From: Pseudoalteromonas sp. A25
Lineage (GTDB): Bacteria > Pseudomonadota > Gammaproteobacteria > Enterobacterales > Alteromonadaceae
Assembly (NCBI RefSeq): GCF_009176705.1
Contig: NZ_AP021846.1
Span: forward strand, 1,210,001-1,274,000
DNA: 64,000 bases
Direction: 5' to 3'
The position numbers and the translations under genes are program-made. The notes beneath the pieces are model-generated. The model did no database searches, was not told the DNA's origin, and worked only from the letters and a program-made list of their open reading frames with translations. Of the stretch, positions 7,667 through 17,268 are shown one piece after another (position 1 is the first letter of the stretch; each line of letters starts with the position of its first letter).

Positions 7667-8077
7667 ATGGCAATTAGTTTTGATAAAGCTTTGGGCGTAC
7701 ATCCCCACACTATGCTTATTCGTTCTCAGCGTGCTGAGCTTTTAGCGAGCAACATAGCCAATGCCGACACCCCTGGATATAAAGCCAAAGATATTGACTT
7801 TGCTCAGGCGTTAAAAGCGGCAAAGTCGAGTCAACAAGGCGGCAATAATATGGTCCGTACTGATGAAAAACACATCGGTGGCGGTAGTAAACTTACGGGT
7901 GGTGTTGAGCTTTTTCGCAATCCAAATCAAGCAGATACGGGCGATGGTAACTCGGTTGATGTGCAGGTGGAACGAAACTTGTATGTACAAAACTCAATGG
8001 AGTACCAAGCTAGTTTGCAATTTCTATCTGGTAAGTTTAAAGGTCTTAAGAAAGCATTAGGTAGTCAAGGGGCATAA
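7667..8077 (+). CDS. flgB: Flagellar basal-body rod protein FlgB
   Basis: The protein has 136 residues, the usual FlgB length, and contains the rod-family N-terminal motif LLASNIANADTPGYKAKDID. FlgB forms the proximal rod near the MS ring. A good ribosome site (TTGGAG) precedes the ATG. It is the first gene of flgBCDE and is separated from flgC by 2 bp. Confidence 0.96.
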   Translation: MAISFDKALGVHPHTMLIRSQRAELLASNIANADTPGYKAKDIDFAQALKAAKSSQQGGNNMVRTDEKHIGGGSKLTGGVELFRNPNQADTGDGNSVDVQVERNLYVQNSMEYQASLQFLSGKFKGLKKALGSQGA

Positions 8078-8079
8078 TC

Positions 8080-8514
8080 ATGAGTTTATATAACGTATTT
8101 GACATCGCTGGTTCAGGTATGAGTGCTCAGAACATTCGCCTTAATACGACTGCCAGTAATATTTCTAACGCAAATAGTATTAGTTCAAGCCAAGACAAAG
8201 TCTATCGAGCTCGACACCCAGTATTTGCAGCAGAATTAACTAAAGCTTCTTCTGTTCAAGACCCGACCAGTTTAGGTGCATCAGTTGGGGTAAAGGTGTT
8301 AGGCATTGTAGAGAGCAATAAGCCGCTACAAATGGAATACAATCCAAATCACCCAAGTGCAGACAAGGATGGTTACATCTATAAGCCTAATGTGAATGTG
8401 GTAGAAGAGATGACGAATATGATCTCGGCTTCACGTTCATATCAAACTAACGTACAAGTAGCTGATGCCGCTAAGCAAATGCTTAGCAAAACCTTACTAC
8501 TTGGTCAGCGCTAA
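8080..8514 (+). CDS. flgC: Flagellar basal-body rod protein FlgC
   Basis: The protein has 144 residues. The N-terminus (FDIAGSGMSAQNIRLNTTAS, NISNANS) and C-terminus (NVVEEMTNMISASRSYQTNV) are the coiled-coil halves shared by rod and hook proteins. FlgC is a proximal rod subunit. It is tightly spaced with flgB and flgD in the operon. Confidence 0.96.
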   Translation: MSLYNVFDIAGSGMSAQNIRLNTTASNISNANSISSSQDKVYRARHPVFAAELTKASSVQDPTSLGASVGVKVLGIVESNKPLQMEYNPNHPSADKDGYIYKPNVNVVEEMTNMISASRSYQTNVQVADAAKQMLSKTLLLGQR

Positions 8515-8528
8515 CGGGAGTATAGCTG

Positions 8529-9209
8529 ATGAGTAACGATATCAATGCCGCGTCGTCTTCCACATATTTGGATGCTCTTCGTTGGTCTGACAAAAATAAG
8601 CCTGAAGAAAAGAATGATCAGCTAACGCAAGAAGATTTCTTTTCATTATTAACTCAGCAGCTGTCTTTTCAAGACCCGAGTAAGCCTGCGGATAACGATC
8701 AGATGATCGCGCAAATGACCAACTTTACTATGGCTGAAGGTATTTCTAACTTAAATACCAAATTTGAGCAGCTTTCTGCGTCAATGACGTCAAATTCAGC
8801 ACTGCAGGCGTCGACGCTAGTGGGTAAAAAAGCTTTGCTAGAGTCTGACACAATAGAACATGGCGGTGATGGTTTAGCAAAAGGCTCTGTAATTGCAGAG
8901 AAACCCGTTGAAAAGCTAACCATCAGCATTTATGACGACTCCAATCAGCTGGTTAGAAAAATTGATTTGGGTAGTAAAGGCGCGGGTGCAGTGCGCTTTG
9001 AATGGGATGGTAAAAATAGCGATGGTACTTTAATGCCTGAAGGCGAGTACTCCGTGAAGGCTGAGGGGAGCGTTAATGGTCAATTTTCTAGCTTGCCCAT
9101 GGCAACGTTTAAAAATATAGATAGCGTCAATATCAACGGCGCAAATGGCATCATCATTAATACCAGTGCGGGCGCAGTGAGACTCACTGATGTCGCAGAA
9201 ATAGCATAA
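8529..9209 (+). CDS. flgD: Hook-cap (scaffolding) protein FlgD
   Basis: The protein has 226 residues. The N-terminus contains LTQEDFFSLLTQQLSFQDPS, the conserved FlgD hook-capping motif. The C-terminal half has the FlgD Tudor/Ig-like region (VRFEWDGKNSDGTLMPEGEY). FlgD caps the growing hook and is discarded when the hook is complete. It sits between flgC and flgE in the flgBCDE operon. Confidence 0.95.
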   Translation: MSNDINAASSSTYLDALRWSDKNKPEEKNDQLTQEDFFSLLTQQLSFQDPSKPADNDQMIAQMTNFTMAEGISNLNTKFEQLSASMTSNSALQASTLVGKKALLESDTIEHGGDGLAKGSVIAEKPVEKLTISIYDDSNQLVRKIDLGSKGAGAVRFEWDGKNSDGTLMPEGEYSVKAEGSVNGQFSSLPMATFKNIDSVNINGANGIIINTSAGAVRLTDVAEIA

Positions 9210-9254
9210 GTATTTGAGTAACAGAATTTAACCTTAGGTAAAAGAGGTGAGAAC

Positions 9255-10655
9255 ATGAGTTTCAATATCGCATTAACAGGTCTAGCTGCGGCCCAAAAAG
9301 ATTTGGATACCACGGCGAATAATATTGCTAACGTGAATACCACAGGCTTTAAAGAGTCACGTGCTGAGTTTTCAGATGTATACGCTGCATCGGTATTTAG
9401 TGCAGGCGCAACTAAAAATGGTGACGGGGCGCAAACAACGATGGTTGCACAGCAGTTTCACCAAGGGTCGCTAAAATTTACCCAAAATTCACTTGATTTA
9501 GCGATCACTGGTGAAGGTTACTTTGCAACCAGTGAAGACTTAAGCTCACAAGATTATGCCTATACGCGAGCGGGGGCATTTAAGCTAAATAAAGATAACT
9601 TTATTGTTGATTCTAAGGGTAACTTTTTGCAAGGGTTCCCTGTGGATGCCAGTACTGGTGATACAACATCAGTCAGTTTGAGTACATCAACGGCGTTACA
9701 AATACCTGATGCATCTGGCTCGCCAAGAGCAACCAATAACGTTTATACATCATTTAACTTAGATTCAAGGCAGTCAGTACCAACGCTCGCCTTTGACCCG
9801 AATCAGTCAGCGTCTTACAACGCATCAACCTCAACAACTGTTTATGACTCTTTAGGTGAGCCGCATGTTATGCAATTCTTCTTCAGAAAAACAGCAGACA
9901 ACGATTGGAGTGTGTACGCGACGCTTGATGGTGTGCAATTTAACCACCAAGGTGATAAGGTTGAACCTACCGCAACACCGGCAGTTCCAAGTACTCCCAT
10001 TTCAATGTTTCGTTTCGATTCAAGTGGTTTACCCTCAGGAACAGCGGCTGACCCAACCGCAACACCGGTTGTTTATAACGCTGTGCCGGCGGGCACCACA
10101 TTTGGTGCACTGACTATTCCTGGTGTTCCCGGCACTGCACCAGTTACTCCAGGCTTATCTGAACTGTTAGGTAATGGTGCTACATTCCCAAATGATGTTA
10201 TCGTTAACTGGCGAGATGAGGCCAACACCACCAATAAGTTGCCAACCCAATATGCGAGCCGTTTTGAAGTTAAAGCGCTAGAGCAAGATGGGGCCACCGT
10301 GGGTCGACTTGCGGGTATTGATATCGGATCAGATGGTAAAATTGTAGCCTCTTATAGTAATGGTGACTCCACTTTCTTAGGGCAGGTTGCTATGGTGCGC
10401 TTTTCAAACTCTCAAGGTTTACAGCAAGTGGGTAATACATCTTGGAAGAAAAGTTTAACCTCTGGAGAGCCGATTGCTGGCGAGCCTGGTTCAGGCACAT
10501 TGGGTACCATTAATTCATCTGCACTTGAGCAGTCAAATGTGAATTTAACTAATGAACTGGTTGACTTAATTAGCGCTCAGCGAAACTTCCAAGCAAACTC
10601 GCGGGCACTGGAAGTTAACTCAACAATTCAGCAAAATATTCTACAGATCCGATAG
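9255..10655 (+). CDS. flgE: Flagellar hook protein FlgE
   Basis: The protein has 466 residues, starting SFNIALTGLAAAQKDLDTTA and ending in the conserved coiled coil NLTNELVDLISAQRNFQANS. FlgE polymerises into the hook. Residues about 236-310 form a Pro/Thr/Ala-rich insertion holding two DPTATP/EPTATP-like stretches; at DNA level ACCGCAACACCGG recurs at 9969 and 10056. This is surface-domain variation rather than a defect. An intrinsic terminator follows directly. Confidence 0.96.
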   Translation: MSFNIALTGLAAAQKDLDTTANNIANVNTTGFKESRAEFSDVYAASVFSAGATKNGDGAQTTMVAQQFHQGSLKFTQNSLDLAITGEGYFATSEDLSSQDYAYTRAGAFKLNKDNFIVDSKGNFLQGFPVDASTGDTTSVSLSTSTALQIPDASGSPRATNNVYTSFNLDSRQSVPTLAFDPNQSASYNASTSTTVYDSLGEPHVMQFFFRKTADNDWSVYATLDGVQFNHQGDKVEPTATPAVPSTPISMFRFDSSGLPSGTAADPTATPVVYNAVPAGTTFGALTIPGVPGTAPVTPGLSELLGNGATFPNDVIVNWRDEANTTNKLPTQYASRFEVKALEQDGATVGRLAGIDIGSDGKIVASYSNGDSTFLGQVAMVRFSNSQGLQQVGNTSWKKSLTSGEPIAGEPGSGTLGTINSSALEQSNVNLTNELVDLISAQRNFQANSRALEVNSTIQQNILQIR

Positions 10656-10670
10656 AATTTTCACTTCTAT

Positions 10671-10698
10671 AAAAGCCGCTATCTACAGCGGCTTTTTT
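10671..10698 (+). terminator. Intrinsic terminator after flgE
   Basis: AAAAGCCGCT (10671-10680) pairs with AGCGGCTTTT (10687-10696) around ATCTAC, followed by further T residues. It ends the flgBCDE transcript. Confidence 0.9.
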
Positions 10699-10743
10699 CA
10701 CGCCATATCTTTGACAGTCTACCTTTTAAACCCGCTTCTATTG

Positions 10744-10760
10744 TTGGCATTGAAATTGCT
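10744..10760 (+). promoter_or_regulatory. sigma54 promoter of flgFGHI
   Basis: TTGGCATTGAAATTGCT: GG (10746-10747), 10 bp, GC (10758-10759). flgF starts 37 bp downstream. Together with the terminator upstream it makes flgF the start of a second operon. Confidence 0.85.
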
Positions 10761-10796
10761 TTATACAAGGTATGAACAATTATTTAGGCCAGAACG

Positions 10797-11561
10797 ATGG
10801 ATAAAATGCTCTATGTGGCGATGTCCGGCGCTAAGCAAAACTTGCGAGGTGTTGCGATTAAAGCCAATAACCTCGCAAACTCAAATACCATTGGTTTTAA
10901 AGCCGACTTTGCTCAAGCACGTTCTATGCAAGCATTTGGCGAAGGCTTACCGACGCGTGTTTTTGCTATGCAAGAACGTCCTGGTACCAATATGAATGCT
11001 GGCGCGGTTGTTGAAACTGGGCGAGATTTAGACATTTCGGTTTCGCAAAAAACGTGGATCAGTGTCATGGACCAAGGCGGTAATGAAGCATATACCAAAG
11101 TGGGTACTTTCAATATTCGTTCAGATGGTTCACTGGTCACGAGTCATGGCCGCCAAGTTATTGGCGAAGGTGGTCCTATAATTTTACCTATCCCCGTTGA
11201 GAAAGTGGTGTTTAGTGATGATGGCTCCATTCAAGTACGGCCCCAAGGCGCCCCTGCCAATTTTTTGGAAGTCGTAGATAGGTTAAAAATCATAGAAGCT
11301 GATAACAGTCAGTTGGAAAAAGGTAATGACGGATTATTTCGTCCAAAACAAGACGCGCTGGTTAATGGCCTGTGTGGTTTTTGCGATATCTCTCCAACTG
11401 CCCGGATCATGAGCGGCACACTTGAGCGCTCTAATGTAAATCCAGTGCATGAAATGGTTGATTTGATAAATCATCAGCGTCAATTTGAAATGCAAATGAA
11501 ACTAATGAAAACCGCAGAAGAGATAGACGAGCGTCATGTGTCTCTATTGCGCATCATCTAA
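10797..11561 (+). CDS. flgF: Flagellar proximal rod protein FlgF
   Basis: The protein has 254 residues. The N-terminus MDKMLYVAMSGAKQNLRGVA and NLANSNTIGFKADF, and the C-terminus RSNVNPVHEMVDLINHQRQF, are the rod-protein halves, and length matches FlgF. It forms part of the rod between FlgC and FlgG. It is first in flgFGHI, behind its own sigma54-type promoter. Confidence 0.95.
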   Translation: MDKMLYVAMSGAKQNLRGVAIKANNLANSNTIGFKADFAQARSMQAFGEGLPTRVFAMQERPGTNMNAGAVVETGRDLDISVSQKTWISVMDQGGNEAYTKVGTFNIRSDGSLVTSHGRQVIGEGGPIILPIPVEKVVFSDDGSIQVRPQGAPANFLEVVDRLKIIEADNSQLEKGNDGLFRPKQDALVNGLCGFCDISPTARIMSGTLERSNVNPVHEMVDLINHQRQFEMQMKLMKTAEEIDERHVSLLRII

Positions 11562-11579
11562 CCAAATGAGGTAGATATT

Positions 11580-12368
11580 ATGAACCCAGCATTGTGGATA
11601 AGTAAAACGGGCTTAGATGCCCAACAGACTGACATTGCGGTTATCTCCAATAACCTTGCTAACGCCAGTACTGTTGGATACAAAAAGAGCCGCGCAATTT
11701 TTGAAGATTTACTTTATCAAAATATTAATCAGCCGGGTGGTCGTTCATCACAAGACACTGAACTGCCGTCTGGTTTGATGCTAGGTGCCGGCTCTAAGGT
11801 GGTCGCCAACCAAAAGAATTTTTCTCAAGGCAACATGCTAAGCACAGAAAACTCGCTAGATTGGATGATCCAAGGCCCCGGTTTTTTTGAAATCCAAATG
11901 CCTGATGGCACCACTGCTTATTCTCGTAATGGTCAGTTTACTACTGACGAAGAAGGGCGTGTTGTAACATCAGGGGCTGGTTTTCCGATCCAACCACAAA
12001 TGAACGTCCCTGATGATGCGCAGTCAATTACGGTGTCACAAGATGGAGAAGTATCTGTGTCAGTGGCTGGTCAGGCTGAAAACGTTGTGATTGGGCAATT
12101 GGTGATTAGCGACTTTATTAACCCATCAGGCTTAGAGCCCATTGGACAGAACCTATATACCGAAACCGCTGTTAGTGGCGCGCCAGTTCAGGGTAATCCA
12201 AGCGTTGACGGACTTGGCTCGATTGTTCAAGGAGCGCTTGAAACGTCTAACGTAAATGTAACGGAAGAGCTTGTAAACTTAATTGAAACTCAACGAGTTT
12301 ATGAGATGAACTCAAAAGTTATTTCATCTGTTGATGAAATGCTTAGTTACATTAATCAACAACTATAG
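11580..12368 (+). CDS. flgG: Flagellar distal rod protein FlgG
   Basis: The protein has 262 residues, the standard FlgG length. It starts MNPALWISKTGLDAQQTDIA with NNLANASTVGYKKSR, and ends LETSNVNVTEELVNLIETQR. FlgG forms the distal rod that spans the periplasm through the LP rings. Confidence 0.96.
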   Translation: MNPALWISKTGLDAQQTDIAVISNNLANASTVGYKKSRAIFEDLLYQNINQPGGRSSQDTELPSGLMLGAGSKVVANQKNFSQGNMLSTENSLDWMIQGPGFFEIQMPDGTTAYSRNGQFTTDEEGRVVTSGAGFPIQPQMNVPDDAQSITVSQDGEVSVSVAGQAENVVIGQLVISDFINPSGLEPIGQNLYTETAVSGAPVQGNPSVDGLGSIVQGALETSNVNVTEELVNLIETQRVYEMNSKVISSVDEMLSYINQQL

Positions 12369-12383
12369 GTATTAGGGGGCAGT

Positions 12384-13067
12384 ATGCGTGATTTTAGCTT
12401 AGCGATTGTGGTAACCGCTGTTCTTTCGGGGTGCGTATCTACGCAAAACGCTGATGTGGTAAGAGATGATCCATACTATGCACCTATGTACCCAGAGCAA
12501 GACGCACAGACGGTTGTTGCGACAGGCTCTTTGTTTAGTCAGCATTTATCGAACGACTTATATTCAGACAAAAAAGCGCTGAGAACGGGCGATATTATAA
12601 CGGTCATTCTAAGAGAAACGACTGCAGCGTCAAAAGCTGCCAATAGTCAAACAGACAAAGAGACAGATGCTTCATTGAGCCCAATTACAGGGTTAGGCGG
12701 CTCAGCCATTAATATTGGCAAGGAAAGTCTGCAGTTCGGCTTGGAGTCTGATTCTTCTTTTAAAGGCGATTCTCAGGCTAATCAATCAAATAGTTTGTTT
12801 GGTAATATTTCAGTTAATGTGATGAGAGTGCTTCCTAATGGTAATTTAGTGATCCGCGGTGAAAAGTGGTTGACTTTAAATACGGGTGAAGAGTTTATTC
12901 GCCTAGAAGGCTTAGTTAGAGCGCAAGACGTAAAAGCGGATAACACGGTAGAGTCGAACCGTATTGCCAATGCTCGGATCCAATATTCAGGCAAGGGGCA
13001 ACATCAAGAGACACAAAGTCCAGGTTGGCTGGCACGGTTCTTTATGAGCACGTTACTCCCATTTTAA
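12384..13067 (+). CDS. flgH: Flagellar L-ring lipoprotein FlgH
   Basis: The protein has 227 residues. The short signal peptide ends in lipobox LSGC with Cys17 as the lipidated residue. The mature chain holds the FlgH hallmarks GDIITVILRETTAASKAANS and LPNGNLVIRGEKWL. FlgH forms the outer-membrane L ring, the bushing for the rod. Confidence 0.96.
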   Translation: MRDFSLAIVVTAVLSGCVSTQNADVVRDDPYYAPMYPEQDAQTVVATGSLFSQHLSNDLYSDKKALRTGDIITVILRETTAASKAANSQTDKETDASLSPITGLGGSAINIGKESLQFGLESDSSFKGDSQANQSNSLFGNISVNVMRVLPNGNLVIRGEKWLTLNTGEEFIRLEGLVRAQDVKADNTVESNRIANARIQYSGKGQHQETQSPGWLARFFMSTLLPF

Positions 13068-13076
13068 AAGGTAAAG

Positions 13077-14177
13077 ATGATGAGATTATTCCTTATTACA
13101 TGTGTATTACTTGGGAGTTTGTTTTCGCCTAAAGAAGCAGCAGCTGAGCGTATAAAAGACGTCAGCATGGTGGAAGGCGTAAGGTCAAACCAATTAGTTG
13201 GTTACGGTTTAGTGGTTGGTTTGCCTGGCACGGGTGAGCAAAGCCGATTTACTGAGCAAAGCTTTAAAGCAATGCTTAGTAGCTTTGGCATAACCATGCC
13301 CGCAAATTTAAAACCTAAAATTAAAAATGTCGCAGCAGTTGCTGTACATGCTGACTTACCCCCTTTTGTTAAACCAGGGCAACAGATTGACGTTACAGTG
13401 TCCTCTATCGGTAGTGCGGGCAGTTTAAGGGGCGGCACATTACTGCAAACCTTTCTAAAAGGCGTAGATGGTAATGTTTATGCCATTGCGCAAGGTAGTT
13501 TGATCGTAGGTGGTCTCGGTGCTGAAGGATTAGATGGTAGTCGAGTCGTGATCAATACGCCAACGGTTGGTCGTATCCCTAATGGCGCAATGGTTGAGCG
13601 TGCAGTGAAGAGTCCATTTACACAAGGGGACCACATTACTTTCAATTTGAATAGCCCTGACTTTACGACGGCTAAGCGCTTGGCAGATACAATAAATGCG
13701 TTAGTTGGTCCTGATAGTGCAAAACCATTGGATGCCGCCTCTGTACGCGTCATTGCGCCACGAGATCCCTCACAGCGTGTTGCTTATCTATCGACGCTTG
13801 AAAATTTAGAATTCAAGCCTGCTGACACAACCGCTAAAATTATTGTTAACTCGCGAACTGGTACGATTGTAATCGGTAAGAATGTCAAACTTCAGCCCGC
13901 GGCTATTACGCATGGAGGCTTAACGGTGACGATTGCAGAGCAACAGAATGTTTCTCAGCCACAGGCGTTAGCTGAGGGAGAGACGGTTGTGACCCAGCAA
14001 AGCATTATTGATGTCGACACTGATGATTCTCGCGCTTTTGTGTTTGACCCCGGTGTTAGTCTTGATGATTTGGTTCGAGCTATCAACCAAGTGGGCGCAG
14101 CGCCAGGTGATTTAATGGCCATTTTAGAAGCCCTTAAAGAAGCTGGGGCGATTAATGGTCAATTAGTCGTCATATAA
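13077..14177 (+). CDS. flgI: Flagellar P-ring protein FlgI
   Basis: The protein has 366 residues with a signal peptide (cleavage near AAA-ERIKDV, residue 23/24). [20 protein letters not shown] and [10 protein letters not shown] are the signature N-terminal sequences of mature FlgI. It forms the periplasmic P ring with help from FlgA. ATG codons at 13077 and 13080 are both possible starts. The operon ends at the terminator at 14203. Confidence 0.96.
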   Translation: MMRLFLITCVLLGSLFSPKEAAAERIKDVSMVEGVRSNQLVGYGLVVGLPGTGEQSRFTEQSFKAMLSSFGITMPANLKPKIKNVAAVAVHADLPPFVKPGQQIDVTVSSIGSAGSLRGGTLLQTFLKGVDGNVYAIAQGSLIVGGLGAEGLDGSRVVINTPTVGRIPNGAMVERAVKSPFTQGDHITFNLNSPDFTTAKRLADTINALVGPDSAKPLDAASVRVIAPRDPSQRVAYLSTLENLEFKPADTTAKIIVNSRTGTIVIGKNVKLQPAAITHGGLTVTIAEQQNVSQPQALAEGETVVTQQSIIDVDTDDSRAFVFDPGVSLDDLVRAINQVGAAPGDLMAILEALKEAGAINGQLVVI

Positions 14178-14202
14178 AGTTTTATTTTTAATCAAAGAGT
14201 TA

Positions 14203-14228
14203 GCCCTGAATTATCAGGGCTTTTTTTT
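14203..14228 (+). terminator. Intrinsic terminator after flgI
   Basis: GCCCTGA (14203-14209) pairs with TCAGGGC (14214-14220) around ATTA and is followed by eight T residues. Confidence 0.92.
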
Positions 14229-14243
14229 GGCTCGCTTTTTGCA
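14227..14243 (+). promoter_or_regulatory. sigma54 promoter of flgJKL
   Basis: TTGGCTCGCTTTTTGCA: GG (14229-14230), 10 bp, GC (14241-14242). It begins within the T-run of the flgI terminator, the same terminator-promoter arrangement seen before flgB. Confidence 0.85.
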
Positions 14244-14283
14244 TTCATATTTGTATGAATATTTACTATGTGTCGTTGAGCAG

Positions 14284-15243
14284 ATGAATACTAATCCGTT
14301 AGACAATCAGAACTTTTTTGACTTAGGAGATCTTAACTCCTTGCGTCAAGACGCCTTGAAAAGCGGCACGGATCAAACAGCTTCTAACGAAGCTTTAAAA
14401 AAGGCTGCGCAGCAGTTTGAGTCTATTTTTACGCAAATGCTGTTAAAGAGCATGCGTAAAGCCAATGAGGCAATGGAAGATAAAGATAGTCCTTTTAATT
14501 CAAGTAGCGTCAAGTTCTTTGAAGAGATGCATGATCAACAATTATCGGTTGAGCTTGCAGGCAAAGGTAACTTGGGGCTGGCTGATCTTATTGTGCAACA
14601 ATTATCGCCAAATGGTGAGGGTTACACGCCTGCTTCGGTTTTGCGCACTGGCGCTAACTTCCAAAGCGACAAAATAGCCAATGGTGAAGCTGTGATTAAG
14701 AGTAATAGCGCGCTAGCCGATAAGGTGGAAGAAGATGAGGCTGATTTTAAAGATCCAGAATCTTTTGTTGAGGCGCTTTGGGGACACGCAAAAGACGCAG
14801 CACAAAAAATTGGCTTAAACCCTGCCGTTATGGTGGCACAAGCAGCCCTGGAAACAGGGTGGGGCAAGCACGTGATTAATAAAGCCGATGGTTCAAGCAG
14901 TTATAACTTATTCAATATCAAATCAGATAAATCGTGGCAAGGTGAAAGTGCCAAAAAGCTGACGCTCGAGTTTGAGCAAGGTTTGCCAGTTAAAAAGCAG
15001 GCACAGTTTAGAGTGTACGACTCGATTAAAGACAGCATCAGTGATTATGTTGACTTCTTACAAAGTAACCCTCGCTATGAAAAAGCGCTTCAGAAAGTAC
15101 AAGAGCCTTCTCAATACCTTGAGGCGTTGCAAGAGGCAGGTTATGCAACTGATCCAAACTATGCGCAAAAGATTAAAAGCGTCCTTCAGCGAGGCGAGTT
15201 TAAGCAGATGCTGTCGTCGCTGATCCGTCAAGGAGTAAATTGA
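14284..15243 (+). CDS. flgJ: Rod cap and peptidoglycan hydrolase FlgJ
   Basis: The protein has 319 residues from ATG 14284; an upstream TTG frame starts inside the promoter and is rejected. Residues about 25-115 form the rod-cap domain (KAAQQFESIFTQMLLKSMRK). Residues about 170-315 form a GH73 glucosaminidase domain (GLNPAVMVAQAALETGWGKH, catalytic Glu in ALETGWG). FlgJ digests peptidoglycan so the rod can cross the wall. The stop is followed after one base by the flgK start. Confidence 0.94.
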   Translation: MNTNPLDNQNFFDLGDLNSLRQDALKSGTDQTASNEALKKAAQQFESIFTQMLLKSMRKANEAMEDKDSPFNSSSVKFFEEMHDQQLSVELAGKGNLGLADLIVQQLSPNGEGYTPASVLRTGANFQSDKIANGEAVIKSNSALADKVEEDEADFKDPESFVEALWGHAKDAAQKIGLNPAVMVAQAALETGWGKHVINKADGSSSYNLFNIKSDKSWQGESAKKLTLEFEQGLPVKKQAQFRVYDSIKDSISDYVDFLQSNPRYEKALQKVQEPSQYLEALQEAGYATDPNYAQKIKSVLQRGEFKQMLSSLIRQGVN

Positions 15244-15244
15244 T

Positions 15245-17266
15245 ATGACCTATGATTTAATGAATATAGGCAGTCATGGCATTCGTGCAAGTAACGAACT
15301 ACTGCAAACAACCAGTAAGAATATCTCTAATATGAATACCAAGGGGTATATTAGAGAGCGTACTGAGCATGCCACCATGATTGGTAACCAAGTAGGTCGT
15401 GGTGAGACTGTGCGAATGCTCAATGAATTTGCTCAAAAACAACTCAATAGAGATATATCAAGCCAAGCGTATTACCAGCAGTTTACAACCGAGTCTTCTC
15501 GAGTGGATACCCTGTTTTCGCAAGACTCTAATAGCTTGAGTACAAGTATTAACTCATTGTTTAATAATTTACAGCAAGCAGCCAACCAACCCTCTTCGTC
15601 TGTGACACGTTCATTGTTTATGACTGATGCTCAGAATTTGGTGGATCAGATGCACCGCCTGTCGGGAATTGTTTTTGATCAAAGAAGCGTTGTTAATGAA
15701 CAGCTAAATGTGTACACCAGCGAAGCAAATAATCTGATTGAAAACATCAGTAATTTGAACAATAAAATCACTGCCAGTAAGGGACAGGAAGGTTCAAATG
15801 TTGCAAACTCGGTGTTCAACGAGCGTGATGAAGCGATTAAACAGCTATCTGAGCTGGTGGATATTGAGACGATAGATGGTCCCAATGGGGAGAAGTTGGT
15901 TTTTCTTGGCTCTGGTCAGTCTTTAGTGATGGAGAATGGTACATTTAACACCTTATCTTTAAACGGAGACCCAGACCCTGAAGTCAAAGATCTTAAACTG
16001 GATGTGTCCAGCGGTAGTGCCGTTGCATTAGATGTCGATATCTCAACTTTAAAGGGAAAAATTGGCGGAATATTAGCCTTTCGGGATGAAATTTTGCACC
16101 CCGCGCAAAATCAGATAGGGCAAATAGGGCTCGCGTTGGCAGATGCGTTTAATCAACAAAACCGCTTAGGCATGGACCTTGATGGGAATATGGGACAAGA
16201 TCTGTTCACTATTCCTAGTGTACAAGGGTACGCGTATCAAGATAATACGGGAACGGGTGGAGTAACAGCCACTGTAGAGGCTGGTTTAGGTAAAAATGTG
16301 CCAGCGACAGACTTTAGGGTGACATTTTTAACTGCAACGAGTGTTGAAATTGCTGCGGTGGATGCAAAAGGCAATGTGATAGGTACGCCTGCGACTGCCA
16401 ACGTATCGGGTGGAGTTGTTAATTCAACCACGGCGGTGCCTGCTGGCTCTGATTTGTATGGATTAGCGTTGTCAGTGAGTCCTGGTGCTGCAGTAAACGA
16501 TAGCTTTTTAGTTAAACTTAACTCTACAACCGCAAGCTCGATTTCGCTTGCTACTGAGCGCCCTAATCACTTGGCTTTGGCTTCGCCAATACGTACGGGC
16601 GTTGCTGCAGGGAATGTTGGTAGTGCTAGCATTTCCGTGGGTACAGTGAGCAGTATTGGTGCCGGATTTACAGCAGGTTCTACTCCTGGGAATGCGCCAG
16701 CACTGGCTAATGGACAAATAACGATTACGAAGACGGCAACGGCAAATGAGTACCAAATTTCAGATGGCAGTGGCACGAGTACGTTTACCATTACACCACC
16801 GAGCAAAAATATGTTAAATCAAGCCGGGGCGCCATTTAGTACCTATGGATTTGACTTTGATATCGAGGGGCAGCCAGCAACAGGCGATCAATTTACACTA
16901 GATATCAATACAGGCGGATTCGATGACAACAGAAATGGCTCTGCACTGTCCAACTTACAATCAAGTGAATTGGTGCGTAAAGATGTGATAACAACAGCAA
17001 CGGCTGATAATTTAGCGACATTTAACGAGGCATATGCAGGTTTGGTAACAGAAATAGGGGTAATATCAAATCAGGCAAAAACCAATGGCGCGGCTTTTGA
17101 GGCTTTAGCAAACCAGTCTGAGGCATGGTTTGAATCGATGTCTGGCGTCAACTTAGATGAGGAAGCTGCTAATTTGCTAAGGTTTCAGCAGTCATACTCA
17201 GCATCTGCGCAGATCATCTCAACTGCGCGAACGATTTTTGATACACTGTTGAGTGCTGCGAGGTAA
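15245..17266 (+). CDS. flgK: Hook-filament junction protein FlgK (HAP1)
   Basis: The protein has 673 residues, longer than the 540-640 common in enterics and vibrios. The N-terminus (DLMNIGSHGIRASNELLQTT, SKNISNMNTKGYIRE) and C-terminus (NLLRFQQSYSASAQIISTAR) are conserved. Residues about 330-540 are a Gly/Ala/Ser/Thr-rich insertion expected to be surface-exposed. FlgK joins hook to filament. It lies between flgJ and flgL with almost no spacing. Confidence 0.95.
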   Translation: MTYDLMNIGSHGIRASNELLQTTSKNISNMNTKGYIRERTEHATMIGNQVGRGETVRMLNEFAQKQLNRDISSQAYYQQFTTESSRVDTLFSQDSNSLSTSINSLFNNLQQAANQPSSSVTRSLFMTDAQNLVDQMHRLSGIVFDQRSVVNEQLNVYTSEANNLIENISNLNNKITASKGQEGSNVANSVFNERDEAIKQLSELVDIETIDGPNGEKLVFLGSGQSLVMENGTFNTLSLNGDPDPEVKDLKLDVSSGSAVALDVDISTLKGKIGGILAFRDEILHPAQNQIGQIGLALADAFNQQNRLGMDLDGNMGQDLFTIPSVQGYAYQDNTGTGGVTATVEAGLGKNVPATDFRVTFLTATSVEIAAVDAKGNVIGTPATANVSGGVVNSTTAVPAGSDLYGLALSVSPGAAVNDSFLVKLNSTTASSISLATERPNHLALASPIRTGVAAGNVGSASISVGTVSSIGAGFTAGSTPGNAPALANGQITITKTATANEYQISDGSGTSTFTITPPSKNMLNQAGAPFSTYGFDFDIEGQPATGDQFTLDINTGGFDDNRNGSALSNLQSSELVRKDVITTATADNLATFNEAYAGLVTEIGVISNQAKTNGAAFEALANQSEAWFESMSGVNLDEEAANLLRFQQSYSASAQIISTARTIFDTLLSAAR

Positions 17267-17268
17267 TT

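Noticed and set aside
15245..17266. Frameshift or foreign insertion in flgK because of its length
   Set aside because: The frame is continuous with normal ends; the extra length is a Gly/Ser/Thr-rich surface region, common variation in FlgK.
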